Shown here: positions 12,055 to 12,936 of the stretch, one piece after another | How positions within the stretch are numbered: the first letter of the stretch is position 1 | How the letters are laid out: the number at the start of each line of letters is the position of its first letter | Assembly (NCBI GenBank): GCA_023445705.1 | Contig: JAEXKM010000396.1 | Location: 1-12,936, forward strand | DNA from: Pseudomonadota bacterium | Lineage (GTDB): Bacteria; Pseudomonadota; Alphaproteobacteria; Caulobacterales; Caulobacteraceae | Reading direction: 5' to 3' | Length of the DNA stretch: 12,936 bases | Program-made: the position numbers and the translations under genes | Notes under the pieces: generated by a model | Told to the model about the DNA's origin: nothing | The model's database searches: none | Seen by the model: the letters and a program-made list of their open reading frames with translations, nothing else

Positions 12055-12549
12055 TTCAGCCCGCCTTCGGCCCGCGGCCCCGGCTGCTTGCGAAGGTCGA
12101 TGGGAAAGGGTCGCGGCGCGCGCACGACGCGCCGATGGTGATCGTTGGGTCCGACGCGACAAGGGGCGCCGTCAAGTCTAGGTTTCTGATGCAAGAACTC
12201 ACCGCCTCGCATGGTCATCCATGCAAGCTTACGTGTGGAATTGGAGGCGAACGAAACAGTCCCCCGAATTCCTCGCGCAGCGTAGCGGAACTCGGGGGCT
12301 AGACCGGTGTGGTCCTATCCGAGTTGATCTCGGACCATCTGCTCAGATTTCTAGCCATCACAGCAGTCTGGTCAGGAAGGCCGTCGAAGTCAAACTGGCC
12401 GGCAGACGCCCCCGCCTGCAATTTAACCGCCTTGACACATTGCGTCACAACCCTGGCGGAATACGAACTGCGCCGACATCAGGGCGCCGCGCTCCAGCCT
12501 TACGCTTCATGCATCTAGGCCCCTTATCGCCCACCACGACTGAGGACTC
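12055..12549. other. Intergenic region upstream of efflux adaptor fragment
   Basis: 495 bases without a believable gene; open frames here have scrambled, Arg/Pro-rich products. It should contain the promoter for the minus-strand small membrane/Rnk pair and the plus-strand promoter of the adaptor gene. A TTGACA at 12432-12437 is a good -35 match, but no convincing -10 lies 16-18 bases on. A stem-loop lies at 12261-12298. Confidence 0.4.
12261..12298. repeat. 12-bp imperfect inverted repeat (stem-loop)
   Basis: CCCCCGAATTCC (12261-12272) and GGAACTCGGGGG (12287-12298) pair over 12 positions with one A/C mismatch and a 14-base loop. No T-run follows on either strand. It looks like a dispersed palindromic element or protein site rather than a terminator; a genome-wide copy count would decide. 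Confidence 0.4.
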
Positions 12550-12855
12550 ATGACGCTCAAGGATCGCCGCGGCATCTGGATCGCACTCATTGTCGTAGGC
12601 GTGCTTCTCCTCGGCTTCGCCATCAAGGGCATGGTCTTCCCGGCGGACAAGAACACCGGAATGGCGACGGCCCGGGTGACGGTGGGCGATGTGGAGCAGA
12701 CGGTCCTGGCCACCGGCACTCTGGAGCCCGTCAACCTGGTCAGCGTCGGCGCACAGGTCTCGGGCCAGGTGACATCGCTCAAGGTCGAACTGGGCCAGCA
12801 GGTGAAGAACCGACATTCCCCAAGTGGCCCGCCGCTTGACTTCAAGATCGCCTGA
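12550..12855 (+). pseudogene. Truncated MacA/HlyD-type efflux adaptor (5' fragment)
   Basis: Starts at ATG 12550 with GAGG 4 bases upstream. Residues 9-28 (IWIALIVVGVLLLGFAIKGM) are a single N-terminal membrane anchor. The next part matches the beginning of MacA-type periplasmic adaptors: GDVEQTVLATGTLEPVNLVS, then VGAQVSGQVTSLKVELGQQV, the first half of the lipoyl/biotinyl-like domain. Homology ends at VKN (residue 87, base 12810). A real adaptor would continue with a K/G-x-L-hydrophobic-x-x-I-D turn and about 300 more residues (hairpin, beta-barrel). Instead 14 unrelated residues lead to a stop at 12855. The gene is therefore interrupted, most likely by an insertion, and cannot build a MacAB-TolC-type pump unless restored. 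The partner MacB would lie beyond the window. Confidence 0.75.
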
Positions 12856-12936
12856 TTTTGCTCGCTGGGCAAGCGTTTTTCGCCCCGAGCGGTGTCTGTC
12901 GTCGCGCAAACGGCCGAAGTCGGGTGGATCAAGCCT
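12811..12936 (+). other. Unidentified sequence interrupting the adaptor gene
   Basis: From about 12811 the adaptor's reading ends and unrelated DNA continues to the window edge. A plus-strand frame starting at 12812 (DIPQVARRLTSRSPDFARW and on) stays open for the remaining ~125 bases without a start codon. This may be the end of an insertion sequence or a rearrangement breakpoint. I cannot match it to a known IS family, and no terminal inverted repeat or target duplication can be judged because the other end is not in view. Confidence 0.4.

Noticed and set aside
12221..12553. 110-residue plus-strand frame before the adaptor gene
   Set aside because: Begins with no ribosome site, runs through a stem-loop, has scrambled composition and overlaps the adaptor start.

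Overview
High-GC DNA with alphaproteobacterial character. Protein styles and the GC-rich, compact layout recall Caulobacterales, but no rRNA, intact tRNA or other taxonomic marker is present, so this is an inference. The window falls into two parts that meet near position 8200.

Positions 1-8180 look like a mobile island. Its core is a complete-looking ubiquitin-like conjugation operon on the minus strand, in transcription order: a two-domain ubiquitin-like (Ubl) protein ending in glycine (4477-3980), an E2-like conjugating protein with a CLYHP cysteine and a canonical-looking WGPDSTI segment (3975-3439), a JAB/JAMM deconjugating metalloprotease (3542-3027) and a ThiF/E1-like adenylating enzyme (3027-1714). 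The genes overlap or nearly touch. A 538-residue protein with a papain/C39-like Cys-His-Asp arrangement (101-1717) converges on the E1 gene, overlapping it by 4 bases. It is preceded by a GG-N10-GC sigma-54-like motif.

Divergent from the Ubl gene is an XRE repressor (4650-4943), translationally coupled to an ImmA/IrrE-type protein (4940-5458) whose HExxH zinc motif has decayed to RQLGH. The 172-bp divergent spacer holds a perfect 15-bp palindrome plus a third half-site, the likely operator. The layout resembles the repressor/peptidase switches of anti-phage defence operons, so I read the locus as an inducible defence-type ubiquitination-like system. An alpha-toroid (terpene-cyclase-like) protein follows (5474-6436), then a tyrosine recombinase (7855-6536). 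Upstream of the recombinase are inverted and direct repeats and a 39-nt 5' half of a tRNA-Leu(CAA) gene (8180-8218), the likely attachment junction.

Positions 8220-12936 look like ordinary chromosome. They hold two Rnk-type (GreA/GreB C-terminal-like) proteins (8544-8927, 11450-11845), each next to a small single-span membrane protein, and a small unknown protein (9065-9265). Between the two Rnk genes are a SLC10A7/YfeH-type bile-acid:Na+ symporter-family transporter (9662-10678) and a divergent FadR-type GntR regulator (10740-11435) that probably controls it. The right end carries the first ~87 residues of a MacA/HlyD-type efflux adaptor, interrupted near 12810 by unrelated sequence that I cannot identify.
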